The notes beneath the pieces were generated by a model, which was given only the letters and a program-made list of their open reading frames with translations, was not told where the DNA came from and made no database searches. Position numbers and translations under genes: made by a program. From CAZQHK01 sp964593455 (GTDB lineage: Bacteria; Muiribacteriota; CAYSPT01): a DNA stretch of 64,000 nucleotides. Shown one piece after another: positions 33,495 through 41,990 of the stretch (position 1 is the first letter of the stretch; each line of letters opens with the position of its first letter). The stretch covers positions 1 to 64,000 of the forward strand of contig CAZQHK010000028.1 of the NCBI GenBank assembly GCA_964593455.1, written 5' to 3'.

Positions 33495-34913
33495 ATGTCT
33501 ATGAAAATACTACTCATCAACCCGGTTTTTTGCGAAGAATACCGCCTGATCAAGCGAGGTCAGCTGCTGGTACCTCCCATCAATCTGGCCTACCTGGCGG
33601 GTGGGCTCGAGCGTTGTGGACACGAAGTGGAGATTGTCGATGCCAACGTGCTGTTTCTCATGCTCGACGATCTACGGGAAATCATCGCTGCCAGCGGAGC
33701 CGATGTGGTGGGAGTGACCGCCAAAACTCCAACTTACAACGATGCCCTGGATGTTCTCAGGATGACCAAAGAAGTGCTGCCGGCGGCGGTGACGGTTTTG
33801 GGAGGCCCCCATCCTACCGTCTGCCCGGAGCGCTGCATTATTCATGACTGCTGTGATTTTCTGGTTTTGGGTGAGGGAGAAATAACCTTGACGGAGCTGG
33901 TGTCGGTCCTGGAGAGTGGCGGGAACCCATCAGCCATCGAGGGACTGGCGTTCATGCAAGACGGCACAATGTTCAAAACACCTCCACGCCCGCTAATTGA
34001 AAACCTTGACGAGCTCCCGTTTCCGTCATACCAATTGCTTCCCTTGGAAAAATATACGCTTGGCCCACAGCAACTCGTGGCCACCGGAGGCTCTCATACG
34101 GTTCCTTACATGGCCATGATGACCAGCCGGGGATGTCCCCACCGGTGTGTTTTTTGCTCGACCTATACGGTTTTTGGCCGCCACTGCCGTCTCCGGTCTC
34201 CGGAAAATGTTTTCGAAGAGATCACATACCTGGTAGAGAAATTAGGGGTCCGGCGCATAGATTTTATGGACGACACCTTCACCATCGACCGTCAGCGGGT
34301 GGTAACCCTGTGCCGGAAGATCATCGAAACCCGCTTGGACATCCGATGGCTCTGCCAGACACGGGTGGACAGGGTTGATCAGGAACTCCTGACCTTGATG
34401 CGGTCCGCCGGCTGCGATCTGATCTTATTTGGCCTCGAAAGCGGCAGTCAGCAAGTATTGAATAGAATTAAGAAAGGCGTGACGGTCGAGCAGGCAAAAA
34501 ACGCGGTAACCTGGACCAAAGAAGCCGGTATCGCCATCATCGGCAGTTTTATGGTCGGGAACCCAGGAGAGACCAGGGAAACCATCCGGGAAACAGTGGA
34601 TTTCGCACGGAACACGGATATCGACAGCGCCGATTTCAACTTGTTTACCCCGTATCCGGGGACCGACTATTTCGAGGACACGTATCAGGATGATAACTGG
34701 CGTGATTTTATTGATCCCGAGTTCAACGAGCGGGTAGCGTTCGTGCCCGCGGGATTCACCAGTGAAGAGCTGGCGTTGGCCCAACGGATAGCCTATCGGA
34801 GATTCTACCTGCGTCCCTGGTACGTGTGGCGCTATCACCTTCTCAATCTTCGGCGGCCGGGAGTTTGGAAATATTACCTTCGGGCTCTCCTCGCCTTGAT
34901 TTCCAGGGTTTGA
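33495..34913 (+). CDS. B12-binding-domain radical SAM enzyme (BchE-like class)
   Basis: The 472-residue enzyme has an N-terminal B12-binding-type domain (residues about 2-145, with LLVPPINLAYLAGGLE, VGVTAKTPTYNDAL and VLGGPHPT). The radical SAM domain has SRGCPHRCVFC (CxxxCxxC). FMDDTFTID, ILFGLESGSQQVL and FMVGNPGETRETI are further family marks. Class members methylate or rearrange lipids, hopanoids, tetrapyrroles and phosphinates. The ATG at 33495 would be leaderless behind a strong promoter. A GTG at 33492 and an ATG at 33501 are in frame, without ribosome sites. The next gene starts 5 bases after the stop. Confidence 0.88.
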   Translation: MSMKILLINPVFCEEYRLIKRGQLLVPPINLAYLAGGLERCGHEVEIVDANVLFLMLDDLREIIAASGADVVGVTAKTPTYNDALDVLRMTKEVLPAAVTVLGGPHPTVCPERCIIHDCCDFLVLGEGEITLTELVSVLESGGNPSAIEGLAFMQDGTMFKTPPRPLIENLDELPFPSYQLLPLEKYTLGPQQLVATGGSHTVPYMAMMTSRGCPHRCVFCSTYTVFGRHCRLRSPENVFEEITYLVEKLGVRRIDFMDDTFTIDRQRVVTLCRKIIETRLDIRWLCQTRVDRVDQELLTLMRSAGCDLILFGLESGSQQVLNRIKKGVTVEQAKNAVTWTKEAGIAIIGSFMVGNPGETRETIRETVDFARNTDIDSADFNLFTPYPGTDYFEDTYQDDNWRDFIDPEFNERVAFVPAGFTSEELALAQRIAYRRFYLRPWYVWRYHLLNLRRPGVWKYYLRALLALISRV

Positions 34914-34918
34914 TAGCC

Positions 34919-36862
34919 ATGAAGTTCAACCGTTCATTGGTGGCTGTCCTGTTCTCAGTTCTGGTTCTTATTGGGTTGGAATTCTTGCTTGGTTTCCTGG
35001 TCTGGCCCGAGCCGTCCATGTTGACCGACCCGTTCTTCAGATATTCCGCCAATTATCCTCCCTTCGTGCCCGAGAAACTTGAGGACGGATCGCTCCTGCT
35101 CAGGACTTCACCAAACTTGACCCGCTCGATCCATCTCCAGGGTATCAGCCCGGTCAAGAAACCGGAAGTGTTCCGGGTGGTGTGCGCCGGTGGATCAACA
35201 GTAAACGGTGGTGAATTGAAAGTCGGGTTTCCGTTTCAACTGTCGTCATTAGTTTCCGGAACAGAGTCCGGAAACATGGTTGAGGTAGTGAACGCCGGCG
35301 GCTTGAACTACGATTCTACCCAACTGCGGTGGATGGCGCCTTTTTTGCTCGACCTGAAACCAGATCTCCTGGTGTTGTACAGTGGACATAACGAGTTTTT
35401 AAACCGGAGAGTTTTCGCGGGAGTATGGGCCAGCAGCCGGAGGATGGCTTTGTTGCGCAGGGCATTGGACCGTTTGAACCTGGTCAAAACCATTAGATAT
35501 CTGGCCGGTCAGACCGTGCGCCGAAGCGACAGGCGAAAAGACGGCCCACTTCCCCGAGACGATTTTCAGGAGCAGGTGTCACGTCTTTTTTCCCGGGTTT
35601 TCACCGCTGAAGAGCGACGGCAAGTTATCGATCGGTTCCAGGCCAATATCGAAGAAATAGTCACTATGGCCTCGGATAAGAGCGTTCCCGTGATACTTTG
35701 CGTACCGGCTTCCAACCAGGCTCACCAGCCGTTTATTACGTCATATTCAAATGCGGTTTCCAGCAAGCAGGAACGTAAATTGAACCGTCTTATCAAGTAC
35801 GCTCAACTGGCCATGGTGGATGAAAATTGGATCGAAGCCGTGGAGCACCTGCGGGCAGTGTTGGAAATCGATCCGAAATTCGCCCTCGGCCATTTTCAGA
35901 TGGCTGAGTGTCTTCGGCTTCTGGGCGAAGCCTCGCCGGCGGCAAAACAGTATCGCCTGGCTCTGGAGACTGACCAGGCACCGGTTCGATCAGGAAATGA
36001 TATTCAAGAGACCGTTCGGAAAATTGCTTCCCGATACCGATGCCTTCTTTTTGATACGCCGGTATTCCTGAAGAATATTGCCGGCCATTTTCCGGGGCGG
36101 CGCGGACTCTTCGTCGACCACTGCCATTTCACTGAGAAGGGGAACGCGCTGCTGGCGGGGGCTTTGGCCGGCCTGGTGCGCGGACACCCGGCCTGGCATG
36201 ATTACCGCCGGGTGCGGACAGGCGGCGACGGGAATTCCACCGGCCGGGAATGGGAGCGGACAGCTTTTGCCCGGGGCCGGAGAGATTATGATGCGGTAAT
36301 TCTTGGCTCTTCAGTGCTGAAAGCGGTGTCTGTGCCTGATTCGGAAAAGGTATCATCTAAGGCCGGTGGGACACCTCGATCAAGGGCCGCCGCGCTTATC
36401 CATCTTTCTAAAAATGACCTTGAATCCGAGAACGGAAGGGTATTCCAGGAGAGACTGGAAGCGCTTACTTACTCGGCGCTGCTTCCGCCTGTGGTTCTTT
36501 CGTTCAGGGACGCACATCCCTCGGCAATACGGTTTCTCATAGATCTGTTGTATAATCACCGGTGCCGCTACGAGGCACTTCAAGCACTCAGAGTGTTGAC
36601 CGCAAAAGATTATGGCTTTGAAAATTTTTCCGGACCTCTGGGTGTGCTGGAATGTGTCAAGCAGTGGCAGGGGTGGTGGAAACAAAACGAAGTAACTTTC
36701 TCCCAGAAAGATCGTGATGATTACCGGCGGGAACGGAATACAACGGCAGGTGAATGGATCAAATCCTCGTCGGTCTCGCTGCGAGCTGCCGGAGCGGCCA
36801 TACTCAGTCTCGAAGGCGATGATGGTCTACCGGAAGAATTCCATCCTTCCGTATTCAGATAG
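34919..36862 (+). CDS. Membrane-anchored SGNH hydrolase with TPR and C-terminal HEAT-like unit
   Basis: The 647-residue protein has a membrane anchor (about residues 7-28) and an SGNH domain with CAGGSTVNGG (Ser93), YSGHNEF and VDHCHFTEKGN (Asp and His of block V). TPR-like pairs lie near residues 285-350. The C-terminal region includes EALQALRVLTAKDYGFE and CVKQWQGWWKQ, matching the HEAT-like unit of the SGNH proteins at 5013, 6764 and 45442. The ATG at 34919 has an AGGG about 10 bases upstream and lies 5 bp after the radical SAM stop, so they are one operon. An enzymatic role as surface esterase or O-acyltransferase is likely from the family. Confidence 0.82.
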   Translation: MKFNRSLVAVLFSVLVLIGLEFLLGFLVWPEPSMLTDPFFRYSANYPPFVPEKLEDGSLLLRTSPNLTRSIHLQGISPVKKPEVFRVVCAGGSTVNGGELKVGFPFQLSSLVSGTESGNMVEVVNAGGLNYDSTQLRWMAPFLLDLKPDLLVLYSGHNEFLNRRVFAGVWASSRRMALLRRALDRLNLVKTIRYLAGQTVRRSDRRKDGPLPRDDFQEQVSRLFSRVFTAEERRQVIDRFQANIEEIVTMASDKSVPVILCVPASNQAHQPFITSYSNAVSSKQERKLNRLIKYAQLAMVDENWIEAVEHLRAVLEIDPKFALGHFQMAECLRLLGEASPAAKQYRLALETDQAPVRSGNDIQETVRKIASRYRCLLFDTPVFLKNIAGHFPGRRGLFVDHCHFTEKGNALLAGALAGLVRGHPAWHDYRRVRTGGDGNSTGREWERTAFARGRRDYDAVILGSSVLKAVSVPDSEKVSSKAGGTPRSRAAALIHLSKNDLESENGRVFQERLEALTYSALLPPVVLSFRDAHPSAIRFLIDLLYNHRCRYEALQALRVLTAKDYGFENFSGPLGVLECVKQWQGWWKQNEVTFSQKDRDDYRRERNTTAGEWIKSSSVSLRAAGAAILSLEGDDGLPEEFHPSVFR

Positions 36863-36874
36863 AGATGCAACAAG

Positions 36875-38659
36875 GTGGAGATTAGAGATAGAGAGCTGAA
36901 CTTTTTGAAAGATAAGTGGCGGTTTTTGCTCGTGGGATTAGTGTTTATCGCCGGGGCACTGCTGATTGTGGGACCGGCGTTGTTTTCCGAACCCAGGACA
37001 GTGGTGGGGCATGAGAACTCGGATGTGTGGTCCCATCTATGGGGATTCTGGTGGGTCAAGGACACCGTCTCCAGCGGGGGGTCTTTTTTTGATATTCCCT
37101 GGCGGACAGAGCTGATCAATTATCCCAAGGGCGGGATTCTTTATTTCATCGATTTGATGAACGCCACACTGTCTATTCCTTTGCAGCATTTTGTTTCGGT
37201 TGAAACATCCTATAACCTGCTCATCGGCTTTGAAGTATTTCTGCTCGGAGTGGCCGGGTACCTGCTGGGATCCGATTTTTCAAAAAGCCGTACCGGCGGG
37301 TTGGCCTCCGGGTTACTGCTCCAGATGAGCCCGTTTATTCTCGGTGAGATTCACAACGGTATAAGCGAAGTCATAAACGTGAGCTGGTGCCTTATCTATA
37401 TTCATTTTCTGCTGACGCTTGAACGGGACCGGTGGCGGCCGCCGGTAGCCGGAGTGGCCTTGTTTCTGTCTTTCATGGGAAACTGGTATTTTGGACTTTC
37501 ATCGCTGATCGTAACGGCCCTGTACCTGGTCTGGAAAGAAGGGCGCGGCCTTGTCAGGTTCTGGAAAAACCCGTTTTGCCGGCGTCTTTGTCTCGCACTG
37601 GCCGTGGCTTTTCTGCTGACCGCTCCCATGGCCTCCAGGTTTTACTCTTCCATAAACCACACCGACTCCATTGTGAAACGAAGCAAGATCCCGGACAAGT
37701 ATGTATTTTTGAACGAGCATAACCTGTCCGATGTGCTCAACTATGTACGGTGGGACGGCCGTACATCTCCCGATCTAAAGCTCAAGTTCAACAGCAACTA
37801 TCTTCATCTCTGCACACTGGGTCCCCTGGCGCTCATGCTGGCAGTTTTGGGTTCGAGGAAAAAAAAGAAGGACCGGGGATTTTGGTGGCTTGTTATCGGG
37901 GTGTTTTTCGTGCTCTCCGCGGGAGCCTACTTCTACATCGACAACTCGTTCGTCAGGATCGGAACCAAACCGGTAAAACTACCGTTTTATTACCTGTCAT
38001 TGATATTCCCCCCCATAGCGCTCATATCGCATCCGCACCGGTTTTCGTTCTTCGTCATCACCGCGGTAGCCGTATTGGCCGGCCGCGGTATGAAGCGCGT
38101 GACGGACCGGGTCAAAAGCGGTATTCCGCGGCTGATCGCTGCAATATGCATCCTGGCGGTACTGATCGCTGAGGCAGTGCTGCTCTCCGCCGCACCTTTT
38201 CCCATGTCCACCTCCCGGTTGGAGTTGCCTGCCTTTTACGGGAAACTCTCCGGCATCCAGGGTGCTCCCCGGGCGCTCATCGACCTGCCCATGGCGTTTG
38301 ATCCGTTTATATTGAATAACCGGTATTTCTATTACCAGATCTACCATCGAATGCCAATACCGTATACGTTGAATGATCCCCTGGCCACCTATATTTCCGC
38401 CCTGGAAAACAACTGTTTTACCCTGAACATTCACGGTATAGAGTACCAACAGTACCGGTCGGGTGAACGAACTTTTTACCGGGAAGAGTTGATCCAGGCC
38501 GGGTTGAAAAAACTGCGGGAAGACGGGTTTGGACACATTCTTCTCCACCGGGATTATTATCAGCGGGAGGTGTCGTTCGAAAACCTGCGAAACTATCTGA
38601 CCCGGTATCTAGGTAATCCCATGATACAAACCGAACGATTTATGGTATTCGCGCTTTGA
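36875..38659 (+). CDS. Polytopic GT-C-like membrane protein (copy 1)
   Basis: The 594-residue protein has about 11-13 membrane segments and a C-terminal extracytoplasmic domain. The first extracytoplasmic loop carries an acidic motif followed by Trp residues (ENSDVWSHLWGFWWV) and a YPKGG motif, both shared with four other proteins in this window. The C-terminal part has LIDLPMAFDP and YYQIYHRMP, also shared. The layout matches GT-C glycosyltransferases (polyprenyl-phosphate-sugar users) and YfhO-like proteins. The start is GTG at 36875; a TTG at 36902 is an alternative. It follows the SGNH gene by 12 bp. It is most similar to the protein at 48294-50075. Confidence 0.7.
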   Translation: MEIRDRELNFLKDKWRFLLVGLVFIAGALLIVGPALFSEPRTVVGHENSDVWSHLWGFWWVKDTVSSGGSFFDIPWRTELINYPKGGILYFIDLMNATLSIPLQHFVSVETSYNLLIGFEVFLLGVAGYLLGSDFSKSRTGGLASGLLLQMSPFILGEIHNGISEVINVSWCLIYIHFLLTLERDRWRPPVAGVALFLSFMGNWYFGLSSLIVTALYLVWKEGRGLVRFWKNPFCRRLCLALAVAFLLTAPMASRFYSSINHTDSIVKRSKIPDKYVFLNEHNLSDVLNYVRWDGRTSPDLKLKFNSNYLHLCTLGPLALMLAVLGSRKKKKDRGFWWLVIGVFFVLSAGAYFYIDNSFVRIGTKPVKLPFYYLSLIFPPIALISHPHRFSFFVITAVAVLAGRGMKRVTDRVKSGIPRLIAAICILAVLIAEAVLLSAAPFPMSTSRLELPAFYGKLSGIQGAPRALIDLPMAFDPFILNNRYFYYQIYHRMPIPYTLNDPLATYISALENNCFTLNIHGIEYQQYRSGERTFYREELIQAGLKKLREDGFGHILLHRDYYQREVSFENLRNYLTRYLGNPMIQTERFMVFAL

Positions 38660-38665
38660 CCCTAT

Positions 38666-38808
38666 AAATCTTACCGTGCTTTCTACACTCCCTGCTTGAG
38701 GGTGGGACCACCCGGCTTCCGCTACACAGTTAATGTTTGCACTGGCGTAGCGTGAGCTGCTACATACCCTCACCCTCTTAATTCCGGGTGTAGAAAGGAG
38801 TAAGATTT
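38666..38808. other. Highly structured 143-nt intergenic element
   Basis: Nested inverted repeats join the two ends: AAATCTTAC (38666-38674) with GTAAGATTT (38800-38808), then CTTTCTACAC (38679-38688) with GTGTAGAAAG (38788-38797). Inside, CGCTAC (38720-38725) pairs with GTAGCG (38747-38752), with CAGT/ACTG below it and a 10-nt loop. GAGGGTG and CACCCTC may also pair. It lies between convergent genes and has no coding potential. It could be a structured non-coding RNA, a bidirectional termination region or a MITE/REP-type element. Confidence 0.6.
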
Positions 38809-38846
38809 TCAATTCTCAATTTGCTTAGTGTGCATAAATACTCAGA

Positions 38847-39821
38847 TTACTGAGTTTCGAAGGTGGTCAGGTCGATGAGATCACTCTTGGCGTTCCGGTA
38901 TAGTTTGTTTGTCAACCTGATGTTGAGGCACTGACGGCGCAGGATATTGAGATAGAAATGGTTGATCAGCGATAAATCGTCTCTGGTCAGTTCTTGCAGA
39001 TGTTCGTTGGTAAACGCCATGATTTCCATGTCGCTGTCAGCCCGTACTTCCGCCGAGCGGGCTTCCCGGTCCAGGAACGACATTTCGCCGAAAACAGAGT
39101 TGGCTCCGAGGATCGCCAGTAAAATCCGGCCGGAATCAGGCAGGTTTTTGGAGACCTTGGCGGTTCCCTGCTTGATGACAAACAGTTCCCGCCGAAGCTC
39201 GCCTTCCTTGATAATGATGTCGCCGGCAGCATAGGATTTTATCTCTCCATGATCTTTTAATAGCTCGATCAGGTTCAGTTCGCAGGCTCTGGCCATGGCT
39301 ATGTCCGGGTACCGTTCTTGGTATTCGTTATTTGATTTGAGTGTGTAGAGCGTTTTCAGGGTCCCCTTAGTGAAGGTGAAATGCTCGTCGAGGAGCCGCA
39401 GCCGCAGACTCATACTTTGGCCGATTTTTTTGAATAAAATGTAAGCCGTACTCGGGTGCCTGTCAATGATGTCGAAAAAATCCATTCGGTAAAGCGAGAG
39501 TAGTTCCAGGTTTTCCCTGGCAACAATTGAGGCGGCTCTGAGCGAGTCCTCAAGCAAGGCCATCTCGCCGAAAAAATCACCTTCTTCGATGGTTGTCAGG
39601 ACAAATCGTTTATTGGATTCAAGATTGAGGACGACGTCGACGCTTCCCTTTTCAATGAAGAACATATTCTTCCCATCGTCGCCCATGGAAAATAGGACCG
39701 TTCCTTGCACAAAGGTCTTCGGCGTGAGTACTTCGGAGATAACCTGCTTATCGTCAGGTCCGAAATCCCGGAAAAAAGGGATGACCGATAATCTGTCTTC
39801 AGAAACCATGTTTTTCACCAC
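38847..39821 (-). CDS. Protein with two cyclic-nucleotide-binding (cNMP/CRP-like) domains
   Basis: Two cNMP-binding domains are visible. The first is at about residues 10-135 (LFSMGDDGKNMFFIEKGSVDV, EEGDFFGEMALLEDSLRAAS) and the second at about 190-300 (IIKEGELRRELFVIKQGTA, GANSVFGEMSFLDREARSAEV). Both keep the FGEM(A/S)-Leu phosphate-binding cassette with a following Arg, so nucleotide binding is plausible. There is no HTH or kinase domain, so it is a stand-alone sensor or adaptor. Starts: GTG at 39821 with GGAAGG nearby, or ATG at 39809. The cyclase-like protein at 2020 is the only cyclase in the window. Confidence 0.88.
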   Translation of the reverse strand: MVKNMVSEDRLSVIPFFRDFGPDDKQVISEVLTPKTFVQGTVLFSMGDDGKNMFFIEKGSVDVVLNLESNKRFVLTTIEEGDFFGEMALLEDSLRAASIVARENLELLSLYRMDFFDIIDRHPSTAYILFKKIGQSMSLRLRLLDEHFTFTKGTLKTLYTLKSNNEYQERYPDIAMARACELNLIELLKDHGEIKSYAAGDIIIKEGELRRELFVIKQGTAKVSKNLPDSGRILLAILGANSVFGEMSFLDREARSAEVRADSDMEIMAFTNEHLQELTRDDLSLINHFYLNILRRQCLNIRLTNKLYRNAKSDLIDLTTFETQ

Positions 39822-39831
39822 CCTTCCAACA

Positions 39832-39861
39832 ATTCTACCATTTTAATAAATTGTAGGTCAA
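39832..39861 (-). promoter_or_regulatory. Promoter of the cNMP-binding protein gene
   Basis: On the minus strand TTGACC (complement of 39856-39861), 18 bp and TAGAAT (complement of 39832-39837). The transcript would start only a few bases before the GTG at 39821. Confidence 0.65.
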
Positions 39862-39908
39862 AGTTTTCTGCCTTGGCGTTCCTCCCCGGACAAAATAATT
39901 TGTTCCGG

Positions 39909-41237
39909 TTACTTGATTAGATTTTGTAAATCAGTTACCAGGTCCGGTCGCAGACGGGCCAGGTTTCGTTTCTCATCCGGGTCCTCACGCAGATCGTAGA
40001 GTTCCACCTGCCCGGGAGTCCAGTTGGACACCCGGTTGGGCGGGAGATACGTCATGAAAGGAGAAAAAGAGAATTCTTTCAAAGGCAGTATCAGTTTGAA
40101 TGGTCCATGTCTCACGGCGATCATCCGGTCATCCCACTCATGCACGAACGTAAAGCCGGAGCTTCGTTTCTCCTCGAGCGGTTTTCCGAGCAGGGTTCCG
40201 CTGCCGGAGCCGGCTGTCCCTGATACCCTGGCGATAGCACTGATAGTCCCGTAAAGGTCTACTAGTGTTCCCGGCGTTTTGATGGTGGCGCCCGGTTTTA
40301 TGTCGACAGCCTGGCGAGTGGGCAATTTCAAGATTAGTGGCACTCTTAAAACTTCTTCATACAGTCCGGCATGTGAAAATTTGAAATCACGTTCGATCAG
40401 TGTCTCCCCGTGCTCGCTGGTAAATATGACGGCGGTTCGTTTCATTAGACCGGTGTTGCGGAGCGTTTTGGTTATTTGTCCCACCTGGCGGTCAAGATAG
40501 GTGATTTCTCCGGCGTACAGCGAGATTGCGTACCGGTTGAACGCCTTTGTGAAATCGGGAGAATTGATATTATCGGGAAACCGTTTGAAGACCGGGTCCG
40601 AGTAGTGCTCGAAATACGGGGAGGGTGGATCGTAGGGCATTTCAGGATCGTCGTAATGAATCCAGAGAAAAAATGGTTCTGTTTTCCCGGCTGCTTTTTT
40701 TAGCCAGGGGATAACCCCTTCATTGAGCAGTCGGGCACGGTAGAAACGGACTGAAATATCGGGACTCTTCACTACCTCGTCGAACAATGATCGGAGCGGC
40801 TCGAAAGATGCATCGTAAAAAAGGGCGCCCATGGCGATGGCGGTGTGATAACCCCGGCTTTGAAGTAGAGACGGCAGGGTACGGGACCGGTCGGTTTCCG
40901 GTGAACCCCGGTTTCCCCTCTTTGAGGTGATGGTACCGTTTACCAGAGCTGTCAGGGTGGTCAGCTTATCAGGTGACGGTGTCCAAATGGAGGTGAACTT
41001 GATTCCCTGGTCGGCGAGGGCATCGATTTTGGCTGTATCGGCTTTTCCCCCCCCGTAGCAGCCCAGCCAATCGGGCCGCAGAGAAGCGATGGTAATCAGC
41101 ACTATATTGGGCGGTTGATTGAATTTCTTGATGACGATAACGGTCAGGGTGGCCGATATGAGGCAGATCAATATCAAAAAAGAGATTTTCACCCATCGCC
41201 TTGGAAAACGGGTATTATCAGCAGCGGTTGCGGTCAC
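39909..41237 (-). CDS. Degenerate sulfatase/alkaline phosphatase-superfamily membrane protein (copy 1)
   Basis: The 442-residue protein has one N-terminal membrane segment (about residues 15-38) and a sulfatase-like fold with TIASLRPDWLGCYG, IDALADQGIKF, FLWIHYDDP and a C-terminal LYEEVLRVPLIL. Key active-site positions are changed. The first metal Asp (TIDTLR in active enzymes) is Ala. By alignment on GCYG and VNG/LTG anchors, the nucleophile position (Thr/Ser/Cys) is Lys in PDKLTTLTA. The SDHGE motif is SEHGE. It is thus probably inactive as a sulfatase. GTG start; the AAGGAG sits in the last codons of the gene upstream. It is the last gene of a six-gene operon and is paralogous to the gene at 43286. 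Confidence 0.8.
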   Translation of the reverse strand: MTATAADNTRFPRRWVKISFLILICLISATLTVIVIKKFNQPPNIVLITIASLRPDWLGCYGGGKADTAKIDALADQGIKFTSIWTPSPDKLTTLTALVNGTITSKRGNRGSPETDRSRTLPSLLQSRGYHTAIAMGALFYDASFEPLRSLFDEVVKSPDISVRFYRARLLNEGVIPWLKKAAGKTEPFFLWIHYDDPEMPYDPPSPYFEHYSDPVFKRFPDNINSPDFTKAFNRYAISLYAGEITYLDRQVGQITKTLRNTGLMKRTAVIFTSEHGETLIERDFKFSHAGLYEEVLRVPLILKLPTRQAVDIKPGATIKTPGTLVDLYGTISAIARVSGTAGSGSGTLLGKPLEEKRSSGFTFVHEWDDRMIAVRHGPFKLILPLKEFSFSPFMTYLPPNRVSNWTPGQVELYDLREDPDEKRNLARLRPDLVTDLQNLIK

Positions 41238-41238
41238 A

Positions 41239-41808
41239 TCAGTACTCCTTCAACTTGGACAGGATCATTTGGTAGAATGCTTGAGAGATGACTAATAGCT
41301 TCTCCGGAGGCAGGGGACCGCCCATGGTTTTCAGCTCTTTCGTCTGCATGGGATTGACGATACTCCAGATCTGTCCGGCGAGTTTCTCCTCCTCCTCATG
41401 AGGTTGGCCGTTTTCTCTCCTGAACTGCATGAAAAAACGTATTCTGAGCGTCAGAGTCATAAGTTTCCGGCATTGTTCTTTGGTCAGACTTATCTGCGGT
41501 CTTTCGAGTTCTTCCAGCTTGATGATCGCCGCCAGGGTCTGATCCAATGGAAGCTTGGGTTGATGGAATAGCTCTTCTTTCTTTCCGGCGCCCCGGTTGG
41601 CCCGAATGCTGTCCAGCAACTGCCGGATATCCCGGGTAATAACACGTACCTCCATGACCTGCATGATTTGAATGACAGCCAGTAGGATAAGGAACAGCCA
41701 GAAGCCCGTCATGGCCCTCGATGAGCGTCTAATCCGGGGAACGGTTTTCAGGTCCTTATTTGAATCCCCGTTTGTTTCTTCTTCGAGACGGATCTCGTTA
41801 TCGTCCAT
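41239..41808 (-). CDS. Small single-pass membrane protein, partner of the sulfatase-like protein (copy 1)
   Basis: This 189-residue protein has a charged N-terminal tail, one membrane segment (about residues 35-55) and a helical extracytoplasmic domain. The stretch LDQTLAAIIKLEELERPQ followed by LTKEQCRKLM matches LPQTLIGLILLADTSDRD followed by LTRKEGKAIL in the protein at 44616, so the two are paralogues, each lying just upstream of a sulfatase-like gene. I chose the ATG at 41808 for its AAGGAG. An upstream ATG at 41859 has none. It has no recognised family. Pairing suggests a complex with the sulfatase-like protein. Confidence 0.7.
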   Translation of the reverse strand: MDDNEIRLEEETNGDSNKDLKTVPRIRRSSRAMTGFWLFLILLAVIQIMQVMEVRVITRDIRQLLDSIRANRGAGKKEELFHQPKLPLDQTLAAIIKLEELERPQISLTKEQCRKLMTLTLRIRFFMQFRRENGQPHEEEEKLAGQIWSIVNPMQTKELKTMGGPLPPEKLLVISQAFYQMILSKLKEY

Positions 41809-41855
41809 GTAACCTGACTCCTTCCAAACCGGAAACCACCCGGTGAGTTCAAAGT

Positions 41856-41990
41856 TCAAATATTATAAATGTGAAGCGGCATATACGGACTGGGGCGTTC
41901 CAACAGCACCACCAGGACCGCCAGCAGCACCAGGACCAGTATGATCCAGAAAGCTGGACTGGCGGTTATTTTTTTTAAAAAGGACATCAT
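41856..41990 (-). CDS. Very small membrane protein, DUF5989-like
   Basis: The 44-residue ORF starts at an ATG that overlaps the stop of the SGNH gene (ATGA), with GAGG six bases upstream. It has a single membrane helix (about residues 13-32) and then RPSPYMPLHIYNI. The size, the helix and the Pro-rich tail ending in an Ile-Tyr phrase resemble DUF5989 proteins, which often sit beside SGNH hydrolase genes. The family name is from memory and tentative. Confidence 0.6.
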   Translation of the reverse strand: MMSFLKKITASPAFWIILVLVLLAVLVVLLERPSPYMPLHIYNI

